From positions 1 to 64,000 of the forward strand of contig CALBKM010000044.1 in the NCBI GenBank assembly GCA_937895705.1: a stretch of 64,000 nucleotides of DNA, read 5' to 3'. Positions 49,883 through 59,363 of this stretch are shown here, piece after piece. The position numbers and the translations under genes are program-made. Source of the stretch: an uncultured Clostridia bacterium. GTDB lineage: Bacteria; Bacillota; Clostridia; Lachnospirales; Lachnospiraceae. Within the stretch, counting starts at the first letter, position 1. The number at the start of each line of letters is the position of its first letter. The notes under the pieces were generated by a model that worked only from the letters and a program-made list of their open reading frames with translations, did not search any database and had not been told where the DNA came from.

Positions 49883-51037
49883 ATGGCAGGAGCAGTAGCA
49901 ACGGGAAAGTACCGCAATTTATTTGCGGAGTGCGGAATCCCGCAGGAAGAGATTGATAAGAGAGTAGAAGAGACTTTTCAGACCATGTTTCACGGCAGCG
50001 AAGAGGAGCGTATTTTTCATGAAGTAGGCGACGACATGGGTTACATGGAGGACACCGGCAACCATGACGCACGTACCGAGGGAATGTCCTACGGCATGAT
50101 GATGTGTGTACAGCTTGATAAGAAGGATGAGTTTGACCGCCTTTGGAAATGGTCCAAGACTTATATGTACATGGACGAGGGCTGGAATTCCGGCTATTTT
50201 GCGTGGTCTTGTAAGACGGACGGCACGAAGAATGCCTATGGTGCGGCTCCGGACGGCGAAGAGTTTTATGCCATGGCGTTGTTCTTTGCGTCCAAACGCT
50301 GGGGGGACGGAGAGGGTATTTTTAACTATTCCAAGGAAGCAAGAGAGCTGCTTCATACTTGTGTACATAAGGGAGAGAACGGAGAAGAGGGCGCTCCGAT
50401 GTGGGATCCGGCCAATAAGCTGATTCAGTTTGTGGTAGGTTGCGGATATTCGGACCCGTCCTATCATTTGCCGCATTTCTATGAGCTGTTTGCGGAGTAT
50501 GCGAACGAGGAAGACAGAGCGTTCTGGAAGGAAGCTGCCAAGGCTTCCAGAGAGTATTTAAAGAAGGCGTGTCATCCGGTGACGGGCCTGAATGCGGAGT
50601 ATGCGGAGTACGACGGTTCTCCGAAGAGAATGACCGAGGAGCAGTGGAAGCGGTTCGGACACAGACATGACTGGTTCTACAGCGATGCTTACCGAACCAT
50701 CGCCAATATCGGTTTGGATTACGAGTGGTACGGCGCAGACGAAGACCTTCGTGAGGTGGCGGACAAGCAGCAGAAGTTCTTTGCAGAGACCGTAAAGGAT
50801 CAGCCGGATATGACCTACGAAATCGACGGTACGGTACTTGACCGTCCGGCATTGCATCCGGTAGGACTTTTGGCAACCAATGCCCAGGCATCTTTAGCAG
50901 CCAAGGGACCGTATGCCAAGGATTTTGTCATGAAATTCTGGAACACACCGCTTCGTACCGGTGACAGACGGTATTATGATAATTGCTTATACTTGTTTGC
51001 AATGTTAGCATTGTCCGGAAAGTACAGAGCGTGGTAA
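49883..51037 (+). CDS. GH8 reducing-end xylose-releasing exo-oligoxylanase
   Basis: A 384-residue glycoside hydrolase family 8 enzyme close to the Bacillus halodurans Rex type, which removes xylose from the reducing end of xylo-oligosaccharides. Seen: YMEDTGNHDARTEGMSYGMM (catalytic Glu), GAAPDGEEFYAMALFFAS (Asp), WDPANKLIQFV and FYSDAYRTIANI (Asp). No signal peptide, so it acts on imported oligosaccharides. AAGGAGGAG precedes the chosen ATG. It opens the xylan locus and is followed by terminator-type hairpins. Confidence 0.92.
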   Translation: MAGAVATGKYRNLFAECGIPQEEIDKRVEETFQTMFHGSEEERIFHEVGDDMGYMEDTGNHDARTEGMSYGMMMCVQLDKKDEFDRLWKWSKTYMYMDEGWNSGYFAWSCKTDGTKNAYGAAPDGEEFYAMALFFASKRWGDGEGIFNYSKEARELLHTCVHKGENGEEGAPMWDPANKLIQFVVGCGYSDPSYHLPHFYELFAEYANEEDRAFWKEAAKASREYLKKACHPVTGLNAEYAEYDGSPKRMTEEQWKRFGHRHDWFYSDAYRTIANIGLDYEWYGADEDLREVADKQQKFFAETVKDQPDMTYEIDGTVLDRPALHPVGLLATNAQASLAAKGPYAKDFVMKFWNTPLRTGDRRYYDNCLYLFAMLALSGKYRAW

Positions 51038-51046
51038 ATGAGGAGA

Positions 51047-51086
51047 GGCTGTCGTACGAAGATGCGCGACAGCCTTTTAGATTTTG
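51047..51086 (+). terminator. Terminator after GH8 gene
   Basis: GGCTGTCG (51047-51054) pairs with CGACAGCC (51067-51074), followed by TTTTAGATTTT. Confidence 0.8.
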
Positions 51087-51102
51087 AGTATGACTCTAAA
51101 TA

Positions 51103-51192
51103 CAGCCGAGGGCCTTCTCTTTATTCTCTTTGAACTTTACGTAGGCTCTATCCGGAGTACGAGAAAAGAGAATAAAGAGAAGGCCCCGGCTG
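51103..51192. repeat. 28-bp-arm inverted repeat between convergent genes
   Basis: GGGCCTTCTCTTTATTCTCT and the next two bases (51110-51131) are perfectly complementary to 51165-51186. The match extends outward with CAGCCG (51103-51108) and CGGCTG (51187-51192) across a one-base bulge. The 33-base loop is unique sequence. It lies just after the AraC gene stop on the minus strand and may terminate that transcript or be a palindromic mobile repeat. Confidence 0.85.
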
Positions 51193-51194
51193 GT

Positions 51195-51977
51195 TTATAA
51201 CACGACTTTTTTTCGAAAGGCACCGGGAGTCATTCCGGTGCTTTTTTTGAACTGTCGGATGAAGTGATAAACTTCGTTGTAGCCTACCTCCGCGGCGACG
51301 GCGCTGACCGAAAGTTCGGTGGAGGTTAAGAGCAGTTTTGCCTGTTCCAGCTTTGCGTTGATTACTTCGGTCATGCAGGTGATTCCGAAAGCTTTTTTGT
51401 AGACCACCTGGAAGTAGGAGGTGGAAAGGTGGGCCAGTTCTGCCAGTTCTTCCACCTTCCAGGGGCGTTCCGGGGAGGAAAGGATGGCGTCGCGGACCTG
51501 CAATAAATCGTAGTAATGAGGTACGGAGGTGTTGATTTGCTGGCTTTGCATCCAGACCTCAGAGACCTTTACAAACAGGTACCGGATCAACAGGTCGATG
51601 GACTTGGCCGCCAGGCGGTTTTTCTCGATATGCTCTGTCTGAATCTGCCGCAAAATCTCAGAAATTGCACTATTGTTTGCATAGTATATCGGAGTGTTCA
51701 AAGGAAACGTCAATTCGTTTAAGAATTGTTGGCGATTTTCGGCGGAAAAATGCAAATAATCATCAGTGTAGTTTTTACTGTTGGAGAAGTATTTGTACGG
51801 TGTGTAGGAATCGATCAGGAACATACACGGCTTGGTGATAGTATAGGTTTTATCGCCAAGCATCAGGGTTGTATTGGCATGGAAACGCAAAAACAGAAAG
51901 TCGATGATACCATGCTTGCGCTCCTGAACGAAGTTCGGTTCCTGGGGGGAGTTAAGGGCAACGAAATGGATGTACAT
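51195..51977 (-). CDS. AraC-family regulator of the xylan locus
   Basis: A 260-residue protein. The N-terminal ~150 residues form a cupin-like sensor (FLFLRFHANTTLMLGDKTYT, CMFLIDSYTPYKYF). The C-terminus is the AraC double helix-turn-helix (WKVEELAELAHLSTSYFQVV, VSAVAAEVGYNEVYHFIRQF, STGMTPGAFRK). Its place between the GH8 and GH43 genes points to control by xylan-derived sugars. The start at 51977 follows TGGAGGTGTTTTT, giving a divergent intergenic region with the GH43 gene. Confidence 0.92.
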   Translation of the reverse strand: MYIHFVALNSPQEPNFVQERKHGIIDFLFLRFHANTTLMLGDKTYTITKPCMFLIDSYTPYKYFSNSKNYTDDYLHFSAENRQQFLNELTFPLNTPIYYANNSAISEILRQIQTEHIEKNRLAAKSIDLLIRYLFVKVSEVWMQSQQINTSVPHYYDLLQVRDAILSSPERPWKVEELAELAHLSTSYFQVVYKKAFGITCMTEVINAKLEQAKLLLTSTELSVSAVAAEVGYNEVYHFIRQFKKSTGMTPGAFRKKVVL

Positions 51978-52157
51978 AAAAACACCTCCATGACAAAATA
52001 ATAAATCAATTAATTGCAATTATACACCATTGTAATGGATTTTACAAGATGGTAAACTTGGTGTATAAGGGCGAGTGGCGGTTGTACCCGGAACGGAAGG
52101 TACAGCAGGCGACTGCATGGGATGCCGGAGGCAGGGGACGGCAGAAAGGAAGGCAAG

Positions 52158-53774
52158 ATGGGGATGATAACAGGGCAGAACCCGATTCTTTACACGGACT
52201 ATCCCGATCCGGATGTGATTCGCGTAGGGGATACCTATTATATGGTCAGTACCACCATGCATTTTATGCCGGGTGGCGTGATTTTACGTTCCTATGATTT
52301 GATTCATTGGGAACATGCCTCCTATGTGTATGATGTGCTGGAGGATACTCCGGGCCAGCGTCTGGCGGACGAAAAGGGTGTTTACGGAAAGGGTATGTGG
52401 GCCGCTACCCTTCGTTATCACAAGGACACGTTTTATGTGTGCTTTGTGGCAAACGATACGGGGAAGACCTACTTGTATACGGCAAAGGACATTACCGGAC
52501 CGTGGAAAAAGAGTTACATCGAGGGCTTTTATCATGACAGTTCGTTGCTGTTTGATGATGACGGCAGAGTGTATATCACCTACGGTAACAGGGAGATTTA
52601 TATTACGGAATTAAATGAGGATTTGACTGCACCGAAGGAGGGCGGCCTGCACCGGATGGCGGTGAAGGATATGGGAGATGTGATTCTCGGATATGAAGGG
52701 ACACATTTTTATAAGATAAACGGAAAGTATTATTTGTTTTTTATTCACTGGCCGAGAAACGGTCTGCGGACGGAAGCGTGTTTTTGCGCCGATTCGTTGT
52801 TAGGCGAGTTTACCGGAGGAGATGTATTGACCTCGGATTTGGACGGGAGACACAGCGGCGTGGCGCAGGGAGGTATTGTGGATACCCCGGAAGGGGATTG
52901 GTACTCCATCATGTTCCAGGACCACGGTGCGGTGGGACGAATCCCGGTGCTTGTTCCGGTGACCTGGGAAAACGATTTTCCGGTGTTCGGAGAAAACGGA
53001 GTTGCACCGAAGGAAGTGTCCGTAAAATCGACGCGACCGGATTATGTTTATGAGCCCCTTTGGTGTGATGATGATTTTGTGTACACGCCGGAGGCGGATG
53101 GGAAGATAACTCTGAAAAATCCGTGGCAGTGGAATCATATACCGGAGAACAGCCTGTGGTCCGTGACGGAGAATCCCGGAACCCTTCGGATTCGTTCCGG
53201 AAAGCTTAGTAAAAACCTCGTGCATGCCTCCAATACGCTGACACAGCGGACCGTGGGTCCTAAGTGCGGAGCGGAGGTGACTTTGTGCGGCAGGGAGCTT
53301 AAGGACGGAGATTTTGCCGGATTGTGCACCTTGCAGGGGGACTACGGTTTTATCGCATTGACGAAAAAAGCGGGGCAAATGTATCTGGCGATGGGAGAAA
53401 AGAAGCCGACGGAGGGCTATGCCGGTATGGGAAGCGTGGATACGGAGCCTGCGAAGATTGTTGCGAAGATTCCGGTGTCCTGTGATACTGTAACGCTTCG
53501 GGCTGACTGCGATTTTTCTCTCGGAATGGATACGGCGGAGTTTTATTTTAAGGAGAAAACAGCCGGAAAGGACGCGGAGTTTGCAAAGCTCGGCGATACC
53601 CACGAATTGTTCTTTCGATTGGACCACTTTGTAGGGAGCCGGTTCGGATTGTTCCTGTTTTCCACGGAAGAGGCCGGAGGAGTAGCGGAGTTTTCGGATT
53701 TCCGGCACCGGACGGAAGAGGAATTACAGGAAACGTTTTGTGCAGATGCTGCCGAACGGAAATTATCCCGGTAG
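52158..53774 (+). CDS. GH43 beta-xylosidase-like enzyme with C-terminal sandwich domain
   Basis: A 538-residue family 43 glycosidase. The five-bladed catalytic domain (about 1-310) shows the base Asp in YTDYPDPDVIRVGDTYYM, the pKa-modulating Asp in FYHDSSLLFDDDGRVYIT and the acid Glu in ILGYEGTHFYKINGKYYLFF. A GH43_C2-type beta-sandwich (about 335-535) ends in an EFSDFRHRT segment typical of such domains. It is cytoplasmic (no signal) and probably cleaves xylose or arabinose from oligosaccharides. The start at 52158 follows AAAGGAAGG. Confidence 0.9.
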   Translation: MGMITGQNPILYTDYPDPDVIRVGDTYYMVSTTMHFMPGGVILRSYDLIHWEHASYVYDVLEDTPGQRLADEKGVYGKGMWAATLRYHKDTFYVCFVANDTGKTYLYTAKDITGPWKKSYIEGFYHDSSLLFDDDGRVYITYGNREIYITELNEDLTAPKEGGLHRMAVKDMGDVILGYEGTHFYKINGKYYLFFIHWPRNGLRTEACFCADSLLGEFTGGDVLTSDLDGRHSGVAQGGIVDTPEGDWYSIMFQDHGAVGRIPVLVPVTWENDFPVFGENGVAPKEVSVKSTRPDYVYEPLWCDDDFVYTPEADGKITLKNPWQWNHIPENSLWSVTENPGTLRIRSGKLSKNLVHASNTLTQRTVGPKCGAEVTLCGRELKDGDFAGLCTLQGDYGFIALTKKAGQMYLAMGEKKPTEGYAGMGSVDTEPAKIVAKIPVSCDTVTLRADCDFSLGMDTAEFYFKEKTAGKDAEFAKLGDTHELFFRLDHFVGSRFGLFLFSTEEAGGVAEFSDFRHRTEEELQETFCADAAERKLSR

Positions 53775-53836
53775 CAATATGGATTTGAAACAGAAAGCAG
53801 CGGTTAAATAAAAAACAGAAAACGGAGGAAATGAAT

Positions 53837-55315
53837 ATGACAAGTGCAGAATTAAAAGAAAAGTGGGAAAAGAAATTCGCAAAGACGAAACTTGCGGATA
53901 CCTTAAAGGAAATCGGTTTGGATACACCGGTAATGACCCAGCGTCTGGGTGCTGACCCGTATGCTATTGTTTATGAGGGAAGAGTGTATTTGTACATGAC
54001 CGGCGATTTGTATGAGTATGATGAGGAAGGCAATCTTAAACCGAACAGCTATCAGCTCATTAACAAGTTGAATGTAATCTCTTCCGACGACCTTGTAAAC
54101 TGGACGGACCACGGTACGATTTTTGCCGCATCCGCCACCGGCGCGGCAAAGTGGGGTAACAACTCCTGGGCTCCGGCAGTGGCTTACAAGGAAATCGACG
54201 GAAAGATGAAGTTCTTTGTATACTTCGCAAACAGCGGAAACGGAATCGGCGTTGTAACATCCGACAGTCCGGTGGGACCGTTTGTTGACCCGCTTGACGC
54301 ACCGCTTATTTCCCGTCAGACCCCGAATTGTGCAACCGTATCCTGGCTCTTTGATCCGGCAGTGTTTGTGGATGATGACGGAACCGGTTACATTTACTTC
54401 GGCGGCGGTCCGGGTAAGTCTTTTGCGGAGCCGGGTACCGGCCGATGCGCAAAGCTGGGTGCGGATATGATCAGTATCGACGGTGATGCCGTGACCATGG
54501 ACATTCCGTATTTGTTTGAGGATTCCGGCATTAATAAAATCGGTGATACTTACTATTATTCCTATTGCGTCAACTGGAACGTAGACGAAGAGGGTACGAA
54601 GAAGTTCGGCTTCAATAACGCAGACATTGCGTATATGACGTCAAAGAATCCGTTGGGACCGTTCGAATACAAGGGTGTTGTGCTTCGTAATCCGGGCTAT
54701 TATTACGGATGTTACGGAAACAATCATCACTGTATGTTTGAGTTTAACGGCGAGTGGTATATTGCGTACCATACGCAAATTTTGGAGAAGGCAATGGGAA
54801 TTTCCGGCGGTTACCGTTCCACTGCGATTACAAAGATTACGGTGGCTGAAGACGGAAGTCTTCCGACGGTTCCGTGCGTAGACCGTCATTCCTTGGTACA
54901 GCAGAAGTATTTAAATCCGTACGAGAGAGTGGAAGCGGAGACCATGGCTACCATGGGCGGCCTTAATACTATCCAGGCGGATGAAATAAGTAAGAAGAGC
55001 GGTTCCGGCAATATGGCACTTTGTGACATTCATGACGGCTCCTGGTTGGCACTGTACGGTGTGGATTTCGGTTGCGAAGGTGCGACAAAGTTTACCGCGG
55101 CAGTAAAGGCAGAGGGCGGCGAAGGTGCGATTCAGATTCGTCTGGACAGCCCGTACGGCGAAGTTGTTGGATATCTGGAAATCGGTGAGGAAGCGAAGAA
55201 AACGGAGTATAGCGAGCTTACCACAGAACTGGTAAAGAAGGTAACCGGTGTACATCGTCTTGTATTTATATTCTGCGGGGAGGATTACACCGTGGATTAC
55301 TGGAAGTTTCAGTAA
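53837..55315 (+). CDS. GH43-CBM6 arabinoxylan-active enzyme, cytoplasmic form
   Basis: A 492-residue GH43 plus CBM6 enzyme like the XynD/arabinoxylan arabinofuranohydrolases. Catalytic domain: VMTQRLGADPYAIVYEGRVY, SWLFDPAVFVDDDGTGYIYF, NKIGDTYYYSY. The C-terminal CBM6-like domain (about 365-490) has ERVEAETMATMGG and GVHRLVFIFCGEDYTVDYWK. No signal peptide is present. The neighbour at 55386 encodes a close paralogue with a lipoprotein signal. The start at 53837 has GGAGG 8 bases upstream. Confidence 0.9.
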   Translation: MTSAELKEKWEKKFAKTKLADTLKEIGLDTPVMTQRLGADPYAIVYEGRVYLYMTGDLYEYDEEGNLKPNSYQLINKLNVISSDDLVNWTDHGTIFAASATGAAKWGNNSWAPAVAYKEIDGKMKFFVYFANSGNGIGVVTSDSPVGPFVDPLDAPLISRQTPNCATVSWLFDPAVFVDDDGTGYIYFGGGPGKSFAEPGTGRCAKLGADMISIDGDAVTMDIPYLFEDSGINKIGDTYYYSYCVNWNVDEEGTKKFGFNNADIAYMTSKNPLGPFEYKGVVLRNPGYYYGCYGNNHHCMFEFNGEWYIAYHTQILEKAMGISGGYRSTAITKITVAEDGSLPTVPCVDRHSLVQQKYLNPYERVEAETMATMGGLNTIQADEISKKSGSGNMALCDIHDGSWLALYGVDFGCEGATKFTAAVKAEGGEGAIQIRLDSPYGEVVGYLEIGEEAKKTEYSELTTELVKKVTGVHRLVFIFCGEDYTVDYWKFQ

Positions 55316-55385
55316 AAGGTAAGTGTAGTCTGATGCCCGGTGAGGCAGACAAGAAAAGAAAATGAAATGAAATCGGAGAAGGAAA

Positions 55386-57056
55386 ATGAAAAGAAAAAGT
55401 AAAGTATTTGTAGCAGCAATGACCTTGGTTTCCGTACTGCTTGCGGCGTGCGGAAAAGCACCGGAGGAGATTCCGGAAGCTACCGCAACCCCGGAAGCAA
55501 CGGCAACGCCGGAGGCGACGGCAACTCCGGAACCGACCGCGACCCCGGCGCCGACGGCGACTCCGGAACCGACCCCGACGCCGGCTCCGCAGACTGTGGA
55601 GGAACTGTTGGCAGGTATGGAATTGTCTTCTACCTTAAAGAAGTTCGGTTACGATACCCCGACCATGACCCAGCGTTACGGAGCAGACCCGTGCGCCATG
55701 GTGTATGATGGCAGAGTGTACATCTACATGACCGGAGATGTTGTAGAGTACAGAGGCGGTAAGGCAATCGAGAATACATACGGAAAAATCAATACCATTA
55801 ATGTGATTTCCTCTGATGATCTGGTGAACTGGACGGACCACGGTACCGTGTATGCGGCAGGCAGAGACGGTGCGGCAAGATGGGGCGGCAACTCCTGGGC
55901 ACCGACGGCTGCGTATAAGGAAATTGACGGTGAGATGAAGTTTTTCCTGTATTTTGCCAACAACGGCAACGGTATCGGTGTGCTGACGGCGGACAGCCCG
56001 GTAGGACCGTTTATCGACCCGATCGGGAAGGCTCTGATCAGTCGTGGGACGCCGAATTGTGCAAATGTAGACTGGTTGTTTGACCCGGCGGTTTTGGTGG
56101 AAGAAGACGGTAGTGCCTATATTTACTTCGGCGGCGGTGTGCCGGCCGGAAAGGCTGCAAACCCGGGAACAGGCCGTGTAGCAAAGCTGGGAGCCGATAT
56201 GATTAGCTTAGACGGTGATCCGGTGGCGTTTGATATTCCGTATTTGTTCGAAGATTCCGCAATCAATAAAATCGGTGACACCTATTATTATTCTTACTGT
56301 ACAAACTGGAATGTGGATGCGGAGGGCACAAAGAAGTACGGATTTACCAATGCGCAGATTGCGTATATGACTTCCAAAAATCCGATGGGACCGTTCGAGT
56401 ATCAGGGTGTGGTGTTTAAGAATCAGAACGATTATTTCCCTGGAAACGGCGGAAACAATCATCACAGTATTTTTGAGTTTAACGGAAAGTATTATATTAC
56501 CTATCATACCCGTGTGGTAAGCAATCAGTTGGGACTTTCCGGTTTGAATTACCGTTCCACCCATGTAACGGAGATTAACTTGTTGGAGGACGGTTCCTTC
56601 GAGAAGCTTCCGAAAGCGAACTATACCTCCATGGAGCAGGTAAAGTATCTCAATCCGTATGAAAAGGTGGAAGCGGAAACCATCGCCACCATGGGCGGTT
56701 TGAATACTACCCAGGAGGGTATGATCAGTAAGACCTACGGTTCCGGTAACATGGTATTGAATGAAATCAATACCGGCGACTGGGTGGCGGTGTACGGAGT
56801 AGATTTCGGAGAAAACGGTGCTACAAAGTTTACGGCGTCCGTAAAAGCAGAAAAGGAAGCGGTAGGTGCGATTCAGATTCGTCTGGATGCTCCGGACGGA
56901 GAAGTAGTGGGACTTTTGGAGTTTGGCACCGAAGCGGACGGAAAGAACTATTATGAAGTTACCGCAGAATTGGAGAAGAGTGTAACCGGTGTTCATAATC
57001 TGGTTCTGGTATTTGTAGGTGAAGAATATACAGTGGATTACTGGCAGTTCCGGTAA
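55386..57056 (+). CDS. GH43-CBM6 arabinoxylan-active lipoprotein
   Basis: A 556-residue surface lipoprotein: signal with lipobox SVLLAAC, then a repeated TATPE/TPTP linker (about 30-68). A GH43 domain follows (TMTQRYGADPCAMVYDGRVY, DWLFDPAVLVEEDGSAYIYF), and a CBM6-like domain (EKVEAETIATMGG, GVHNLVLVFVGEEYTVDYWQ). It is closely similar, residue for residue, to the upstream cytoplasmic protein, indicating a tandem duplication with added export signal and linker. It probably removes arabinose from arabinoxylan outside the cell. It runs with the GH10 gene 15 bases downstream. Confidence 0.92.
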   Translation: MKRKSKVFVAAMTLVSVLLAACGKAPEEIPEATATPEATATPEATATPEPTATPAPTATPEPTPTPAPQTVEELLAGMELSSTLKKFGYDTPTMTQRYGADPCAMVYDGRVYIYMTGDVVEYRGGKAIENTYGKINTINVISSDDLVNWTDHGTVYAAGRDGAARWGGNSWAPTAAYKEIDGEMKFFLYFANNGNGIGVLTADSPVGPFIDPIGKALISRGTPNCANVDWLFDPAVLVEEDGSAYIYFGGGVPAGKAANPGTGRVAKLGADMISLDGDPVAFDIPYLFEDSAINKIGDTYYYSYCTNWNVDAEGTKKYGFTNAQIAYMTSKNPMGPFEYQGVVFKNQNDYFPGNGGNNHHSIFEFNGKYYITYHTRVVSNQLGLSGLNYRSTHVTEINLLEDGSFEKLPKANYTSMEQVKYLNPYEKVEAETIATMGGLNTTQEGMISKTYGSGNMVLNEINTGDWVAVYGVDFGENGATKFTASVKAEKEAVGAIQIRLDAPDGEVVGLLEFGTEADGKNYYEVTAELEKSVTGVHNLVLVFVGEEYTVDYWQFR

Positions 57057-57071
57057 AGAAAGGAAGGTAAC

Positions 57072-58355
57072 ATGAGAAAATTACGGTATATGTTCGGAAT
57101 TTTGGCATTGGGGACCGTGTTGTTTGCCGCTTGCGGTGACAAGCAGAAAGACACACCGTTACCGACGGAAGCACCACAGATGACAGAGGCACCGGAAGAA
57201 ACCGCGACTCCTGTTCCGACGGAGAAACCGAAACCGACGGAGAAACCTACCCCGACGCCTATGGGGCAAAATTTGCCGGAAGGAATTAATTTGGTAAACA
57301 CTTACGGAAAGACCATCGGTCACGTAGGTACCTGTATCAACGGACGTCAGTTTTCCGATCCGGCGGCACTTGCGGTAATCAAAGAAAATTATAACAGTAT
57401 CACCTTGGAAAACGAGATGAAGCCGGATGCGATTTTAAGCGATTATAAAAAACAGCTGACATTGGACGAGGCAAAGGAATTGGGTTATGTGATTCCGGCA
57501 AACTATAAGGAGAGTACGGTACCGCAGTTGAATTTCTATTATACAGACCGTGCATTGGATTTTTGTGCGGAACATAACTTAGAGCTTCGCGGTCACACTT
57601 TGGTATGGCACAGTCAGACCCCGTCATGGTTTTTCCGTGAGGGTTATAAGCCGGACGGAGCATTTGTTTCTCCGGAGGTTATGGATGCGCGTATGGAATT
57701 CTTTATCCGTTCCGTTATGGGACATGTATATGATCATGAGAACGGTAAGCTTCTGTATTCCTGGGACGTAGTGAACGAGTATGTTCATGCCACCGAAGCC
57801 GGTTGGAAAGAAGTGTACGGTGACGAAGGTTTGTCTGCCGGATTTGTAAAGAAGGCCTTTGTAATCGCAGATGATGTGCTGAAGCAGTACGGTATCAGAG
57901 ACGAGGTTTCCCTGCTTTACAACGATTTTAATACCTATGCGGATTTCCTGCAGATTCTTAAGCTGCTGGAGTTTATAAATGCCGACGGTAAGATATGTGA
58001 CGGCGTGGGAATGCAGTCGCATCTTGAGGTGGACAATCCGCATGTAATCAAATATATTTCCGCTATGAAAAAGTTTTTGGAAGCAGGTCATGAAGTACAT
58101 ATCACCGAGCTTGATATCGGAAATAAAAATGATGTTTATCAGGCCCAGTACTTTTATGATTTGATGAAAAAGATTCTGGAATTAAAGCAGGAAGGTGCTG
58201 CGATTAACGGTATTACTTGGTGGGGGCTTTCCGATGTGAATTCCTGGAGACCGGGTGAAAAGGCGTTAATGTTTAAGACCATAAAGTCTCCGAAGCTTTC
58301 TTACTATAAGGTGCTGGAGGCTTATGTGGACGCAGGTTTGTACATGGCGGAGTAA
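57072..58355 (+). CDS. GH10 endo-xylanase lipoprotein
   Basis: A 427-residue lipoprotein (lipobox LFAAC) with a Pro/Thr/Glu linker (about 30-65) and a GH10 (beta/alpha)8 barrel. The acid/base Glu is in YSWDVVNEYVHATE, the nucleophile Glu in EVHITELDIGNKN; LENEMKPDAI, GHTLVWHSQTPSWFF and GITWWGLSDVNSWR are further family marks. It cuts the xylan backbone at the cell surface, feeding the other enzymes of the locus. AAAGGAAGG precedes the ATG. Confidence 0.95.
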   Translation: MRKLRYMFGILALGTVLFAACGDKQKDTPLPTEAPQMTEAPEETATPVPTEKPKPTEKPTPTPMGQNLPEGINLVNTYGKTIGHVGTCINGRQFSDPAALAVIKENYNSITLENEMKPDAILSDYKKQLTLDEAKELGYVIPANYKESTVPQLNFYYTDRALDFCAEHNLELRGHTLVWHSQTPSWFFREGYKPDGAFVSPEVMDARMEFFIRSVMGHVYDHENGKLLYSWDVVNEYVHATEAGWKEVYGDEGLSAGFVKKAFVIADDVLKQYGIRDEVSLLYNDFNTYADFLQILKLLEFINADGKICDGVGMQSHLEVDNPHVIKYISAMKKFLEAGHEVHITELDIGNKNDVYQAQYFYDLMKKILELKQEGAAINGITWWGLSDVNSWRPGEKALMFKTIKSPKLSYYKVLEAYVDAGLYMAE

Positions 58356-58405
58356 TTTGTTTACTGTAAACGGCGCTGTAATGTGTTAAAAAGTTAAATT
58401 AATGC

Positions 58406-58434
58406 TTTACAAAGTGCGTGTGGTGTGCTAGAAT
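58406..58434 (+). promoter_or_regulatory. Promoter of riboswitch-folT-folC transcript
   Basis: TTTACA (58406-58411), 17-base spacer, TAGAAT (58429-58434), just upstream of the tetrahydrofolate riboswitch. Confidence 0.75.
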
Positions 58435-58457
58435 TGGTACGTCAAAAATCAAAAGAG

Positions 58458-58558
58458 AAGCAGAGTAGGAATTTGCGCGTTAAGTGTCTGTCGGACGGGG
58501 AGTTGTCGATGGAACGAAAAGAGAGATCTTGCGGTGCAGGTTCCGCATCCCGCTGCTA
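58458..58558 (+). promoter_or_regulatory. Tetrahydrofolate (THF) riboswitch
   Basis: Conserved THF-aptamer blocks appear in order: TTGCGCGTTAAGTGTCTGTC, GGAACGAAAAG, CTTGCGGTGCAGG, and TTCCGCATCCCGCTGC. GCAG (58460-58463) can pair with CTGC (58553-58556) to close P1. The aptamer binds reduced folates and lies upstream of a folate transporter, its usual partner in Clostridia. Identification is from the consensus as I know it. Confidence 0.85.
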
Positions 58559-58585
58559 CAAATAGGAATCCCCTATTGTTGTAGC
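58555..58585 (+). promoter_or_regulatory. Expression-platform hairpin after THF riboswitch
   Basis: GCTACAAATAGG pairs with CCTATTGTTGTAGC with a two-base bulge. Its 5' base overlaps the 3' strand of aptamer P1 by two bases, so the two helices may compete. No T-run follows; translational control, or processing further downstream, is more likely than termination. Confidence 0.5.
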
Positions 58586-58665
58586 TGTTGCAGGACGACC
58601 GTGTCGGAACGATTGCGGTGTTCTTTTCTGTGATTGCGACGAATACAACGAAAGGGGATTTTTTT

Positions 58666-59349
58666 ATGCGTGTAAAAGAATCGGCAAAAGAATTCGGCAA
58701 AACCAAATCTTTGGTTGCTATGGCAATGTTATTGGCGTTACGACTGGCCCTCGGCTATGTCACCAACATTCAGCTTACGGAAAGCATTAAAATCGGTTTT
58801 ACGATTTTTCCGACCACCATTGCCTGTATGATGTTCGGACCGGTACCGGGTATGGTAATGGGAGGGGCTGCGGATTTAATCGGCTTTTTTATAAAACCGA
58901 CGGGTCCGTTTTTTCCGGGCTATACCTTAGACAGTATGGTGGCGGGCTTTATTTACGGCTGCTTTTTCTATCGAAGAGAGAAGCTTACGATATGGAGAAT
59001 TCTGGCGGCACTTGCCACGGTAACGGTAGTTGTCAATCTTTGCATGACCACCAGTTGGATTTCCATTCAGTACGGAGTAAAGGACTTCGGACTGTTCTTC
59101 CGTGACGGTTCTGCGGCGTGGGAGAGCTTCCGCTTAAAGTTTGCGGCAATTTTTACCGGTCGATTCACAAAAAATGCGATTATGTATCCGATCAATGTGC
59201 TGGGAGTGAGCCTGTTTTTGTATGCGGTTCGCAGCATTCCGATACTGCGCCCGTACATATACGGAGAGAAGAAAACGGATGTCGCCGCATACCGGAAAGC
59301 AATGAGCAGTGAAACTGCAGAAAATAACAGGACAGAGGAAGTGCAGTAA
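58666..59349 (+). CDS. folT: Folate ECF transporter S component
   Basis: A 227-residue membrane protein with about six hydrophobic segments (SLVAMAMLLALRLALGYV, KIGFTIFPTTIACMMFGPVP, GMVMGGAADLIGFFI and others). The pattern LTESIKIGFTIFPTTI and the GPxPGxxxGGxADLIGF loop mark the FolT group, which binds folate for import with a shared ECF energy module not in this window. The start at 58666 is preceded by AAAGGGGA. The THF riboswitch upstream fits folate regulation. Confidence 0.92.
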   Translation: MRVKESAKEFGKTKSLVAMAMLLALRLALGYVTNIQLTESIKIGFTIFPTTIACMMFGPVPGMVMGGAADLIGFFIKPTGPFFPGYTLDSMVAGFIYGCFFYRREKLTIWRILAALATVTVVVNLCMTTSWISIQYGVKDFGLFFRDGSAAWESFRLKFAAIFTGRFTKNAIMYPINVLGVSLFLYAVRSIPILRPYIYGEKKTDVAAYRKAMSSETAENNRTEEVQ

Positions 59350-59363
59350 GAAAGGCTATTATT

